Source of the DNA: Quillaja saponaria
Taxonomy: Eukaryota > Streptophyta > Magnoliopsida > Fabales > Quillajaceae
Assembly: GCA_029379385.1 (NCBI GenBank)
Contig: CM055611.1
Location: forward strand, 8,928,001-8,992,000
DNA length: 64,000 nt
Reading direction: 5' to 3'
Shown here: positions 45,500 through 56,990 of the stretch, in pieces
Position numbering within the stretch: position 1 is the first letter of the stretch
Layout: every line of letters starts with the position of its first letter
The notes under the pieces: generated by a model
Seen by the model: the letters and a program-made list of their open reading frames with translations, nothing else
Told to the model about the DNA's origin: nothing
Database searches by the model: none
Made by a program: the position numbers and the translations under genes

Positions 45500-48400
45500 A
45501 AGCGGGAGCATAATGATTATATGTTCCAAGCTTGTTGCATAGATATCACAGTTGGTTTCTTGCCAAAGATTTTGTGAATAAGTCTGCTAACTGATCTTCT
45601 GAGTTTGCATATGTAGTCTTGATTGTATTATCCATAAGCTTCTTACAAACGAAATGACAGTCAACTTCTATATGTTTTGTTCGTTCATGAAAAATTGGAT
45701 TTGATGCAATATGTAATGCAGCTTGATTATCATATACTAACTCCATAGGCTGTGAGTGCTGAAATCCAAGTTCGTCTTATAGATTTTTCAGCCAAACTAA
45801 CTCAGCAGTGGTATGAGTCATGGCCCTATATTCAGATTCAACACTGGATCTTGCAACAACAATTTGCTTTTTACTTTTCCATGAAACAAGATTTTCACCC
45901 ATAAATATACAGTATCCTGTAGTAGATCTTCTGTCAAATTGAGAGCTTGCCCAATCAGCATCGTATAACCTTGAATTGGAGTAGAACTATGTTTATGGAC
46001 TAATGTATAACCACGACCATGTCCTCGAACTAGAGTATGTCCATGATTCTTATATAATAATCCATTTTCGGGTGCAGTTTTAAGGTATCTTAGGATACGA
46101 ATAATAGCATTCCAATGAGATGTTCGAGGCTAAGAAAGAAATTGGCTAACCATACTAGTTGCAAAAGCAATATCTGGTCTAGTGACTGTGAGATAATTCA
46201 GCTTACCAACAAGATGTCTATATTGCTTAGGATTTGTCAGTAGCTCCCTCTCATCTAGTACAAGTTTAGTATTGGGATCCATAGGAGTTTCTACAGGTTT
46301 GGAATCCAACATACCTATATCACTCAAGACATCCAGACAATACTTTCTTTGAGAAAGGCAAATACCCAAATGTGATCTTGTAACCTTAATGCCCAAGAAG
46401 TATTTAATTGTCCTAAGTCTTTAGTTTGAAACTTAATTTGTAGGAATGATTTCAATTGCTGAATCCCATGATTATCATCACCTGTAATCACAATATCATC
46501 CACATATACAATTAAAAAAAATTCTGCCATTAGGTGTATGTTTATAGAAAACTGAATGATCAACAATACACCTCTAAAGACCAAAACTAAGAACAACTTC
46601 ACTGAATCTACCAAACTAAGCTCTGGGAGATTGCTTTAAGCCATATAGAGACTTTTTCAATTGACACACCATACCGGACTCTCCCTGAGCAACAAAACCA
46701 GGTGGTTGCTCCATAAAGACTTATTCATCAAGGTCACCATGTAAGAAAGCATTTTTGATGTCCAATTGATAGAGTGGCCAATCAAAAATAGCAGCTAGAG
46801 ATATAAATACCCTGACAGATGTAATTTTAGTTATGGGAGAGAGAGTTTCTAAATAATCCACACCATAGACCTTAGTGTAGCCTTTTGCTACCAATCTAGC
46901 CTTTAAACGATCAATAGAACCATCAGGATGAACTTTCACAGTGTATACCCATTTACATCCAATAATGGATTTTCCAGAAGGTAAAGAGACCAGTTCCCAA
47001 GTACCATTAGTATGTAAGGCATTCATTTTATCAACCATGGCCTGCAGCCAACCGGGATGAGCAAGAGCATCACTGGTGGACTTTAGAACAAAAATAGAAG
47101 ACAAAGAGGATACAAATGCATAATAGGGTGAAGATAAATGATGATAACTCAAAATAGGTGGCGATGTAGGATTCGAGGCACGGGAAGGTGTTGGTACAGA
47201 AGGTGAGTCATCAGGTACATCAACAGTGGCTGCTAGAAGATCAGGTAGTGGTGCAGATGATGCATGGTTATTTGGTCCAAGATAAGGAACCGAAAGAGCC
47301 TCAAAGATAAAAGGTGACTCGGGAATATTCGAGGGAAAGAATGAAGATTGCTCAAAAAATGTGACATCAGCAGAGGTAAAGTAATGATTATTATCTGGAC
47401 AGTATCATTTATACCTTTTTTAAAGGCGAGAATAACCCAAGAAAATGCACTTAATTGATTTAGAAGAGAGTTTATCCTATCCAGGTGTTAGATCATGAAT
47501 AAAATAAATGCAACCAAAGATATGAAGTGGAAGTGAATATAAGGGATGATTAGGAAAGATGATAGAATATGGAATTTTGTTATGCAATGTAGAAAATGGG
47601 ATGTGATTAATAAGGTAGCATGCAATAAGTACAGTATCACCCCAAAACCAAAGTGGAACATGACCATGAAGTAATAAAGTGCGAGCTGTTTCAATTAAAT
47701 GTCTGTTTTTGCGCTCAACAACTCCATTTTATTGAGGGTGTGAGAACAAGATAATTGATGCAACATACCTTGAGATGTCATAAAGTGCTGAAAAGATGAA
47801 GAAAAATATTCATGTGCATTTGATACTACGCAAAATGCGAATAGAAACACTAAATTGTGTTTTAATTTCAGCACAAAATTGTTGGAATATAGAAAATAAC
47901 TTAGAACAATTTTTCATTAAAAATAATTACGTGCAACGAGAATAGTCATCAATAAAGGTTACAAAATACTGAAATCCCAAAGATAAACTAATACGACTAG
48001 GACCCCAAACATCAGTATAAACAAGATGAAATGGAGACTCTGCTCTAAAACGACTATGCTTTGGAAACGAAGCAAGTGTGTGCTTGCCAAGCTGACACGA
48101 CTCACAATTTAAAGATGACAGAGATGACAAATGAGGAACCATCTTCTGAAGCTTGGATAGACTAGGATGACCCAACTAACTATGAATGAGAATAGGTGAC
48201 ACATCTATAGAGCAAGCCACTGAAGATGTAGGTAGTGTGGTAAAATAGTAGAGGCCTTGTGACTCACGCCCTGTGCCAATCGTTCTTCCCGTACGTCGGT
48301 CCTGTATAGTAAAGGAATCATCAATGAAAATGATAGAACAATTAAGAGAACGAGTCAATTGACTAATAGAAATCTGACTGAATGAACATTCAGGGACATA

Positions 48401-48766
48401 AAGCACAGACTCTAAAGGTAAAGAAGATAATGGTGTAGCTTGACCTATACCTTTAGCAATGGTTGTGGAACCATTAGCTATAGTGACAGTGGAAAATGAT
48501 GATGGATTAATAATACTAGAAAAAAGTTTAGGATTACCAGATATGTGATCAGAGGCACCAGAATCAAAAATCCAAGTGTCAGAAGAGGTCTGAGAAAAAG
48601 CAAGTGATAGAATTACCATGAGAAGATTGCTGGGTAACTTAATACTGTAGGAACTTATCATATTCAGTAGCTGATAATGAGACATTAAGAGGCTTGTCTT
48701 TAAATGGTGAAACTTCAAGTGAATTGGCTGATTGAACAATGTTAGCTGTAGGACCCGGATAACCAA
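45500..48766 (-). pseudogene. Copia pol of the nested element
   Basis: The protease has WIFDSGASDHISGN (about 48570). Gag-pre-integrase follows at about 48175-48080 with a stop before MGHPSLSKLQ. The integrase has YTDVWGPS (first Asp, about 48010) and FIDDYSR; the segment that should hold the second Asp (about 47835) is shifted and the Asp lost, while ERKNRHLIETAR (third residue region, about 47710) remains. RT has WKWVYTVKVH-like sequence near 46945, YQLDIKNAFLHGD (about 46760), YGLKQSPRAW (about 46645) and YVDDIVITG (catalytic, about 46505). RNase H has [20 protein letters not shown] (about 45740). A handful of stops and shifts inactivate it. Confidence 0.9.
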
Positions 48767-49562
48767 TCAGCTGGTAACACTTTTCCCTAGTATGGCCTAT
48801 CTTGTTACAATGAGTGCATTGGGGATGTCCACGATCCTGACCTCCTCGACCACGACCTTCGTGAGTACTAGAATGAGAGATCAAGACTGAAGAATCAGGA
48901 GATGGATTCTCAACGTATGTTACTATCGGAGAGGAGATACATAACAACCGAGCAAACACTTCTTCCATGGAAGGAATAGTAGTACTAGCTAATATCTGAT
49001 GGCAAACTGGATAAAGATCAGCTCGAAGGCCATATAGAGTAAGAATCATGAATAGCTTGTCCCTTTGTGCCTCTTGGTCAGCCAGATTAGTGGTAAGAGG
49101 TAATATTTTAGCAAATTTAGCTTTGACATTCTGAATCTTGTCCAAATAGGTGGACATATCCTGATCAGCCTGCTTTAGATTCAACAGATTAGAAACCACA
49201 GTGTAAAAACATTGGATATCATTAGTGTATAAACTTCTGGCCCGTTTCCACAATTCAAAACATGCCTTATATGCCTGGAAAATCTGCAATATAGAAGGTT
49301 CAAGGGATGCCCAGAGTAAACTGCATAATTGGGCATCGATCTTTTTCCAATTGGGTTGTTCAAGGGTTGGAATATCGGCCAATGATTTCGTGAGATGATT
49401 TTCATATCCCTGTCTCAAAAACCATAACTCAACAGATGCAGCCCAAGATAAATAATTAGATCCATTCAATTTCTCAGTAGTAATAACAAGGGATCCAGAA
49501 AACACAGAGGTAAAAGTACTAGGTTTTGACATACTGATTTCAGATTTTTCAGAGGTAGACAT
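48640..49562 (-). pseudogene. Copia gag of the nested element
   Basis: The likely start is the Met of MSTSEKSE at 49562. An upstream in-frame Met at 49646 lies in the leader. The domain reads LNGSNYLSWAASVELWF (about 49465-49415), then a UBN2-type helical core, then a zinc knuckle CTHCNKIGHTREKCY (CX2CX4HX4C, about 48815-48770). The length of about 307 residues is normal. The frame then closes at about 48640, and pol continues in another frame from about 48766, so a single frameshift separates gag from protease; in functional Copia elements these are one ORF. Confidence 0.88.
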
Positions 49563-49683
49563 ACCGATTAATAGTACCCCCGATGAGCAATACTCGTACT
49601 GCTGGAATGAAACACAGCAATAGAGAGGCACGCTGGAAAGAAACACAACGGAAAATAAAAATTAGGGTTTTTTTTCTCCCTAA

Positions 49684-49695
49684 GCTCTGATACCA
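49684..49695 (-). promoter_or_regulatory. Primer-binding site of the nested Copia
   Basis: On the minus strand the LTR is followed immediately by TGGTATCAGAGC, a perfect match to the initiator tRNA-Met complement, then TTAGGGAG. Confidence 0.95.
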
Positions 49696-49878
49696 TGTAA
49701 AACCTAAAAGAGAGATACTCAAAATATTTTGATGAATTGGATGAGTATTTCTCATACCAAGATAATATATTTATACTACCAGATTGTGTGGAGTACAAGT
49801 TAACTATACATAAATAAGGAAACTATAAATAAAGAATTTTGACCCTTTAATTAAGTTGTCTATATTTACACTCTAACA
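49696..49878 (-). repeat. 5' LTR of the nested Copia (right in the window)
   Basis: 183 bp, paired with 45304-45490, with a 4-base deletion and about a dozen substitutions relative to it. Confidence 0.92.
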
Positions 49879-49883
49879 AATAT

Positions 49884-50684
49884 AACTAAATATGTTATAA
49901 TCTAATATCTTAGTATACGTTTAAATTTTTTTTTTTGTTTTTGGTATGTATAGCTAGTTGTCGTAAAGTAAATAAAATTATGACCAAGTAAATTAAAGTG
50001 AAGGGATAGTTAATATATATAGATAGAGAGAGATTTAAACTCCATCACAATTTTTATTGACTTTGACTCACTTTTGGTATTTTCCTTTTTTCCTCATTTT
50101 TCACCCTTCCTTTTTCCTTTGTTTTAATCCCCCATCGCCTCTGTTTCCAAGCGCAATTTCCTTATTTCATTTAGTAATTTCGCTCTAGAAAGAGCTTCCC
50201 TTCTACAACTTGCAAGAACTAGACTTCCTTTTTACTGGTTTCCTTTTAGCTCTATGCCACCCGAGTCCTTAAGGGATGCCCTGTTCTTGCTTTGCTTCTC
50301 TTGTTCTGCCGTGAGGAGCATCTTGCAGCCAAGCCAAGTCTTGCCCTTTTTTGCAGCCAACTTTTCCTCCTTTATTCCATTCTAGTTTTAGAGTCTTTTT
50401 CTCCTTCTTTTGGCCGGCAGCCAAGCCCTCTTGTAGGGGCAGCGACCTTGTTTTGTGGCAGCCAAGCTTGTAGCTTGAATTCTTGCAACATTTATGACAT
50501 TACGACTAATTTCCGAATAATATAAAACATTTAGTCATTTAGTTTGAAAGATTCATATAATCTATAAGGTTTACCTATACTAAAAATAATTCAGAACCCA
50601 AAATGTTTATTGTTTTAATAATATTCCAATCAATAAAGGAAGTGGAACTATTTTCTGTCTCCACAAAAGAATGAGTAGCAGTTG
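49884..50684. other. Unassigned sequence with GCAGCCAAGC repeats
   Basis: No gene recognised with confidence. At 50290-50490 the phrase gcagccaagc or close variants occurs several times within a 77-codon open stretch (50292-50525). The sequence is less AT-rich and may be part of an LTR or leader. Confidence 0.35.
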
Positions 50685-50816
50685 TCAATCATCATCACAA
50701 GTTAGGAACATAAGATTGGTTCTGGGGTCAATGAATGGACGCAGCCTAGGAAGCTCATAGTCTTCCCCTCTGATTGCTAAATCAGGATGATTTTTCACTT
50801 TATCATACAACCCATT
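50685..50816 (-). pseudogene. Exon-like C-terminal coding fragment, unidentified protein
   Basis: The minus strand reads NGLYDKVKNHPDLAIRG, then EDYELPRLRPFIDP, RTNLMFLTCDDD and a stop at 50685-50687. The composition and lack of lesions over 43 codons look like real protein sequence, and it is markedly less AT-rich than its surroundings. No AG acceptor stands at the 5' edge (the bases are ...TTTCTG), so the splice site may be mutated or the exon may start a little further in. I do not recognise the family. It lies inside the possible CACTA-like element, so it may be a captured gene piece. Confidence 0.5.
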
Positions 50817-51242
50817 TCAGAAATAAGTGGAATATCATGCCAACTACATGAAAGTTCAATTCACAGTAACTCAGTTTTGTTTTTCAAAGGAAATTGACAT
50901 CATATGCATGATACCAATGCAATTCTACCCCAGTTTTGTAGAATATGTACTTCGATAAACAAGTAACTACATATACATGTATCATTGTATGTAAATAATA
51001 AATATTATAACTAGAATCATACAGCAACTATATTCCAATTGAATAGAGGAAATCATTGAAGAAGCAAAATGTCCAACAAACTAACTAAAGTAACAACCAA
51101 TAAAAGCATTCTTTCTAGAACTTTCAGCTCAGTTTCTACTATGTTAAGACCAGAAATTCACTTTCTTTCTTTTTTTCTTTTCTTCGAGTACATTAACAAA
51201 TTTTGGAACTGAGCAAAAGCACAAATAAAGCAAAGCACTCAC

Positions 51243-51338
51243 CTGCTGAAACTTAGCAAAAACACAACCACCAACGCCAACAAAACATGGAAGCAAACGA
51301 ATGAAAATCGAGAAAGGGAAAAGAGCTGAATGAAACAA
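51243..51338 (-). pseudogene. Exon-like 5' fragment with splice donor
   Basis: A minus-strand ORF starts MFHSALFPFSIFIRLL and reads FVGVGGCVFAKFQQ up to CAG/GTGAGT at 51237-51243, an excellent donor. It lies ~430 bp upstream of the C-terminal fragment at 50685-50816 on the same strand, so the two may be first and last exons of one small gene. It may equally be the leader exon of a transposon gene. Not identified. Confidence 0.4.
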
Positions 51339-51680
51339 GGTTCATCGGAATGCAGGTTACCGGAACTGAGTTCGCAAGTTGGAGAAAATTTTGACCTTTG
51401 TCTGAAATGGGGTAGTTTGGAAATTTTCAGAATTGAGGATTTTCAGAGAAGACGAGAAGGAGGGAAATTGCGTGTAATAAGAATTTAGGGCATAATATTA
51501 TAGACAGCAAGTCCTGTCGATACTGATCAGTAGACTGTTGGCAAAACATAAAATTATGTTTTATGCCGACAACGAATTATGGTTGGCAAAGAAGATACCT
51601 TAGTCAGTAGTCTTTTCATGCCAAATCGTGTCAATTCAAGGGATTACTACTGACTGACAGGTAACCCATTTCTCGTAACT

Positions 51681-52391
51681 AAATAATAAGTTTAGATCTT
51701 GTGATAGAACCGTAAATAAGTTGAAATAATTTTTTAAATTCCTAAAATTTATTTTAATTTTTTTAAATAAATAAAATCAATTTTTAATGTACCCATAATA
51801 TTATTATTGATAAAATAATTATATATGTGTAGAATTTTCTTCGGGTTTAAGGACTTAGAAAGAAAAATATTTATTTATTATTGATATTTCTTATAAAATA
51901 TATATATATATAAATAATAGGTGTCCTTCATAATTTCAAAATATTGTAAAAATATCTTGTACAAACCAAAACTTGACATCTGTTCTTATATTGGACTCCA
52001 CTTTATTATTTTTTTCCTTTCACCCAGAATTATCTATTGCTCGTTTACCAATCTTTCTATCTTATCCTCTCACTTCCATATCCCTGCATTGAAAACCAAA
52101 GCCCCATACGTCCATACAATAATTTCATCTACTGAGATACTTCAAACATTTTCCTTATTTCCTTTACTTCTTGTGTTGTTGGCTTTAGGAAGTGGGAGGC
52201 AAGTTATCTTATGGTTAATTATTATTTTCTGTTTTTGTCTTATTCATTTCTTGTCTCCACTTATCCATTTTCAATTTTTATCTTTTTCAATTTTTTTGTT
52301 CTATGCATCTGCTTGTAACTCCATGGGCACATAATAATTCCTCTGTGATTCATCTTTCCTTCATAATTAACCACTTGCTCTACCCAAAACA

Positions 52392-52430
<39 letters not shown>

Positions 52431-53720
52431 CTATTATGATTCCAATTACATCTATTTCTTTAATATTAGGGAAATCATTAATTCATAAGTTTTCTTTGTA
52501 TCACTCTTTAATTTATCTATTTAAATGAATTACTAATTGGGTTATTTAAGATATTATTTCTAGAGTTAACGATTTTAAGTTGTTGGATTTTAAGTTGTTG
52601 AAAGTTACTAAATAATTATTCTAATTTTTAAGCCACTTAGAAAAATACTTATTTTCCTATTTTATTAAAACTTATGTGATTCCATAAGTTCTTAACATTT
52701 ATATTTAAATGATATGTGAAGGATTGAGACTTTGACAAGAAAATCATTTACAATAAAATATTTTGTTCTTAGTAGCCTTCCGTTGATGAGTTCAAGTTTT
52801 CTATGGTTTTGCAAGTTAGTTTAGTTAAGCAATACCCAGTCTTAGTTGTTGTTTCGGTGATCTTTCTTTGAATATCTTGAGTTGGTTTATAATCTATTTT
52901 CTTGGCTACTCCTTTAATATATTGAAAATTTACAAATATTCGAATTGGCTCCATCGTTTAATTATGTTTCAGATGAAATCAAAGTGACACCGTTTTGATT
53001 CTAAATATCAAGGTGATTGGTAACTACAACATGTGGCAATGTTTAGAAACTATGACATGATTCTATTTTTGAATGCTTTTTTTTTTTGATAAGATATGAA
53101 AATGATTATTGTTTATCTATTGATTTTGGATTTGCATGAGTGACACTAAAGAGTAGTATCGGGAACAGACATTTTCTTTAGGGTTGACTTGATTTTATAT
53201 TTAAAATAATAATAATCATGATTCAGCAATGAGAATTCGATGCAAGATTATATGTTTGAGAAAAACTAATTTGAAATGATTTGTTGATAAGGATTTCATA
53301 TGAGACGATATGTGGAGGTTGTTTTCGAGCACTTGGTACAAAGAGTTTGGTTTATTAAATGATTTGAGTACATAAAGTGATATGAATTTCATTTTGATAT
53401 TGCCTTTTATAATGTAATTATTTTGGAATTGTATCATTTTCTACACATGTAGTTATTTTTTAAATTTTCACCTACTTTTAGTATGGGCTTTTTGACATTT
53501 TATTGAAAAAGAAGATTTCTTGTAAAGGTATTGGCTACATGACTTATTTTTGTGAGAAAATCATTGTCATATTATTATTTTTGAATGTGATTATATTTTA
53601 AAGTGTTGACCCATGAGTAGTGACAAAATAGTGATTAGAGAATCATTGAATTTTGGTTTTTTTGAAATGATGGAAGGGATATAATTTTGTTTTGATAGAA
53701 TTTGTTTTCGGAAGAAACCT
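51681..53720. other. AT-rich spacer
   Basis: No gene recognised. The 137-codon stretch 51921-52334 is hydrophobic and low in complexity, with no recognisable domain, and is most likely chance. Confidence 0.4.
52394..52430. repeat. (TA)n microsatellite
   Basis: About 18 TA units in a row. Confidence 0.95.
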
Positions 53721-53726
53721 TGTCAG

Positions 53727-53930
53727 ATGAAAATGAAGCTTTCGTTTGCAGCTGCCAAAAACATAATACAGAGGCCGAGAGAAACAAGAGGAGGCAGTAT
53801 TGAGGTTTTTGAGCTATCCAACTATTTGGGTACCAAAAATCTCAGAGAACTTGATGAAGTTGCTACGTTATTCTTTATTTTCTTTTCTTTTCTTTTCTTT
53901 TATCAAAAGTCTTGTACATGTTTTATTTAA
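53727..53930 (+). pseudogene. Unidentified exon-like ORF
   Basis: A 67-codon plus-strand ORF. Residues 7-45 (AAKNIIQRPRETRGGSIEVF, then ELSNYLGTKNLRELDEV) have balanced composition unlike the flanks, while the last 20 residues are a phenylalanine-rich low-complexity run from a TTTTCTTTTCT tract. An acceptor-like gtttgcag lies at about 53743-53750. It is probably an exon remnant of an unrecognised gene. Confidence 0.35.
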
Positions 53931-54589
53931 AGGAAAGAAAATTTTAAATTTTGTATTTAATTATGAATTTGCAGTATAATATATATGAAAAAAAATGAGA
54001 AAGAAACCCAAAACATTATTGAATCTTAATTGGGATCTAAAAAATTTTGATTTTTTCCATGAAGAATATTTTATAAAACTCTTGGACTGCCGAATTTAGA
54101 GTATCTTACTTTCACTTAATTCACAAGGTTCAACAAGCAATCAATATTTCACGATCAAGATTGTTGTATCTCTTTTAGATAATTAGAAAGAAAAAAAACA
54201 TAGTTCATCAATAACAGAAGAAGTAAAACAAGAGAAAGAAAAAAAATTCTCATCCAATATGAGAATAAATAATTAGAAAATTAGCACCAAAAAAAAAAAA
54301 AAACAAGTTCTTACTTTTTTTGTTAAAAGATTACTTACAAGGAAGAAGTTCCACTTGTTCTATGCTAGTAGACAATGTAGAACAGAGGGTAATTCTATGT
54401 TGGAGTATAAATATAATGCTAGTGATTTGGGATTGGCATAATTGAGTATGGGAAGATCATCTTGTTTATTGTCTAGGACCTTTGCTGATAAATACAAACT
54501 TACAAACATGGGAAAGAAGCATAGTTGAGAGATTTCAAATTTGAAAATATTTGAAATCTAACATAATTACCGCAAACAATTTTATAGTG

Positions 54590-54662
54590 TCATAACAAGC
54601 TTGCTATAGGAGTGATTTATATCTTCATTCTTTAACATAAACTTCTAATGAGTTTCTCCTAG
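54590..54662 (+). repeat. 73-bp direct repeat, copy 1
   Basis: tcataacaagcttgctatag through gagtttctcctag. It matches 55540-55612 at all but about seven positions. Confidence 0.85.
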
Positions 54663-55539
54663 CCTTTCCTTTGAGGTACTTGTTGTGATAGCTCTTCTTC
54701 CTAAAGTTGGTTTGTCCTTGGGGATTTCAAGGATCAATTAAACTCTCTACCAAAGTTTTTTAAAGTTTAAACTAAACTATCTTCCATCTTTGCCTTTTAC
54801 TTGGTGTGGCTATCCCATGAAGATAATTTTTCCTTTTCTTCAAGAAATGATCCTATAATGTCGGTAAAGTTTTAGGAAATCAGACTCTATAGTTACATGT
54901 CAAAACCTATGCTTATGCTTTCGCCTAAAAGCTTAAGCATTCATAGAAGCTAGTAATTTATCATGATATCAGCATGGAGATCTAGAGTTTGTACCCTAAC
55001 TGTCCCTTTCTTATAGTTGATTATACTTAGCATAAAATAAGTGGTGCTTTTATATGGTCCAAGCTTTGCAATCTATGGCTTATGCATGAATGGAAGTCTT
55101 GGAGATTGGAACATTTCTTTGATTATTTGAAATATATCAACTATGTAAAAATTGCAGCTCCACTTCATTTAAATTTGTATTATCAGGCAAAAATATTGGA
55201 AAATTTAGGTAGTGCATGCACGAACAATTTCTTCCATAAATGTTTTCTAACACTGAACGGACTATAGTATTACTTACATAAAAACTTCGTATAACATGAA
55301 TTAAAACAGAGATATGGAATTATCAAATTTTACATCCTTTGTTCTTGTCAAACTTATTCTTACGCTGAAGGGTAACTTTTCCTTCTGAGAGTGACATCGT
55401 CTTGATTAAGTATTATAATTAATAGGTCATCTTAAAAATTCATTGTTTTATTTATGTAATCTTGATTTTCATAATGTACAACCTCTTCACACTCAAGGGT
55501 TTTAAAACAAATCAGAGCCATTAGAAAATATTCCAGTCT

Positions 55540-55612
55540 CATAACAAGCTTGCTATAGGAGTGAATTATATCCTCATTTCCTAACTTAAACTTCTAATGA
55601 GTTTCTCCTAGT
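55540..55612 (+). repeat. 73-bp direct repeat, copy 2
   Basis: Second copy, 950 bp downstream of the first. The flanks do not match, so the repeat unit is short and defined. Confidence 0.85.
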
Positions 55613-55813
55613 TGATAATAGAACTTGGCTTTTCAACTAGTAAGGAAAGAAAATAAGTAGCCCTGTTGCTCGCAAATATTTTTCTGCTTACATTGCTTGA
55701 CTTAAAATTAAAGTACCAGCATGATTCCAGACGATGGTCTAGATGCTTAAAAGATTGGTGTGGAAATAAGGTTATTCAAAGGCAAACATCAAGTATTACT
55801 GATATCCACTTAC

Positions 55814-55909
55814 AGTATTAGACGAAGGTGCTTGAGGAAGAGAAGAATGATCTAACTTCACATGCTTCCTCAGGGAGTCTTCTAAAATAGTTGTCAGACT
55901 AATTCCTTC
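55814..55909 (-). CDS. Putative internal exon of an unidentified plant gene
   Basis: On the minus strand an acceptor TTTTGCAG precedes 96 bp (32 codons) reading EGISLTTILEDSLRKHV, then KLDHSSLPQAPSSNT, followed by a GTAAGT donor (55808-55813). Both splice sites fit the plant consensus, and only one frame is open, with no lesions. I do not recognise the protein. A second exon lies upstream on the same strand at 56672-56754, but the two do not join in frame directly, so an exon between them would be needed or was lost. Confidence 0.5.
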
Positions 55910-56671
55910 CTGCAAAATGTAAGAAGACATCTTTGAAATTTAATGAAAACTTGGGGTCATAAATTAGCCAAAATGCTATAGCTAATAACTAAGAATCAAT
56001 ACTGTGCAGAAAGAAATAAAGAAAAATGCATGGGAAACAACACAAGTCGTGGGAACCTCCGAATCCAGATTCCCAAAACTGCCTCATGAAGGATATAGAG
56101 AAGGAAGCAAACTGATGAATTCACCCATACCAATGCCACCTTATTTTACCATGAAAATCAAATGTTCAAGTATATGTTCCATACTAATGCCAGAAAACCA
56201 TTGTGAACAGATTGTTAGCCAAAAGTACAAACACAAACAAAAAAACACCATCTTTAAAATTAGGTTTTCTAGAAAGAATAAAGTTAACATATTTAAGGAG
56301 TATCTAAAATTTCTCAAAATAATACTTAATTCTATAGGAATTCTATCATTCTTCCTTAGTACTCCCTAATAGTCACATACCTATCATTGCAAGAATATTA
56401 AATCAGACAAAAGTGAAAAACTAGATAGTTAGTTACTGCCTCTATAAAGAGACCTGTTCCACTATTACCCAACTACATAATGACAGAAGCTACCGTCCCA
56501 TTAAATACTAGACCAGTCTATCCATCCATCCACAGGCAAGCAGGTGCACATGCACAAACACACATCCACAAAATTAAATTACAGCTGCTATATGAAGAAA
56601 AGGACAGGGGAGAGTATTTAATATATGATTTTTACTTATGAGAAATAATGACAGAAAAGTTATGAGCTTAC

Positions 56672-56754
56672 CGCATTTTCTGGTCCAACACTTCCTGCAA
56701 TCTCTTTTTGGATTTATCCTTGCTCAATGTGTTACCTCTAGATGAAGCTGGATC
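56672..56754 (-). CDS. Putative internal exon of an unidentified plant gene
   Basis: On the minus strand an acceptor ATTTCAG precedes 83 bp reading DPASSRGNTLSKDKSKKRLQ, then EVLDQKMR, with a GTAAGC donor at 56666-56671. It is lysine-rich and charged. It is probably part of the same gene as the exon at 55814-55909. The rest of the gene upstream may have been separated by the Gypsy element that starts at 56991. Confidence 0.5.
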
Positions 56755-56990
56755 CTGAAATACTTGCAAGTTACAACATCAACTTTCCATCTATACTTCA
56801 CTGGTCACACAACCACATATGAAGGAAAGCAAGCAAATAACTTTTAGTTGGATCACTTAGGAACGCACATCCTTGCTTTAAGAGAATCTACTAATGAACA
56901 TGAAATAGTTGACACAGAAAAAGATATACTAATGCCTAGTTCTTTTAAAATGTAACCACAACTTGGTTTAGATTTCAAATACAAGATAAC

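Larger units (their letters stand above)
45304..49878 (-). mobile_element. Structurally complete Ty1/Copia retrotransposon (4.6 kb)
   Basis: Short LTRs lie at 45304-45490 and 49696-49878, oriented on the minus strand (start tgttagagtg, end ttttaca). The 5-bp sequence aatat flanks both sides (45299-45303 and 49879-49883), a perfect target duplication. The primer site abuts the right LTR and a purine tract abuts the left LTR. By hand count the LTRs differ at roughly 9% of positions, so this insertion is fairly old, yet gag and pol remain largely readable. Confidence 0.93.
41333..51680. mobile_element. Possible CACTA-like element with nested insertions
   Basis: The left end starts cactagtaaaaactataa and the right end, on the minus strand, reads agttacgagaaatggg, a decayed form of CACTACGAGAAA. 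Both sub-terminal regions are rich in short hairpins and in gtcggt/gttgtcggc-type repeats (41370-41670 and 51505-51660), as in CACTA elements. No CACTA transposase was recognised. The interior holds repeat array B, a complete Copia insertion and exon-like sequence. The TIR similarity is weak and no clear 3-bp duplication was found, so the pairing of the two ends is tentative. Confidence 0.4.
53931..55813. other. Non-coding stretch with a dispersed direct repeat
   Basis: No gene recognised. The notable structure is the ~73-bp direct repeat listed separately. An exon-poor stretch like this could be intron or 3' flank of the minus-strand gene whose exons lie at 55814-56754. Confidence 0.3.

Noticed and set aside
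51921..52334. 137-codon ORF as a membrane protein gene
   Set aside because: Phenylalanine/leucine/serine-rich translation of a pyrimidine-rich region with no recognisable domain or promoter.
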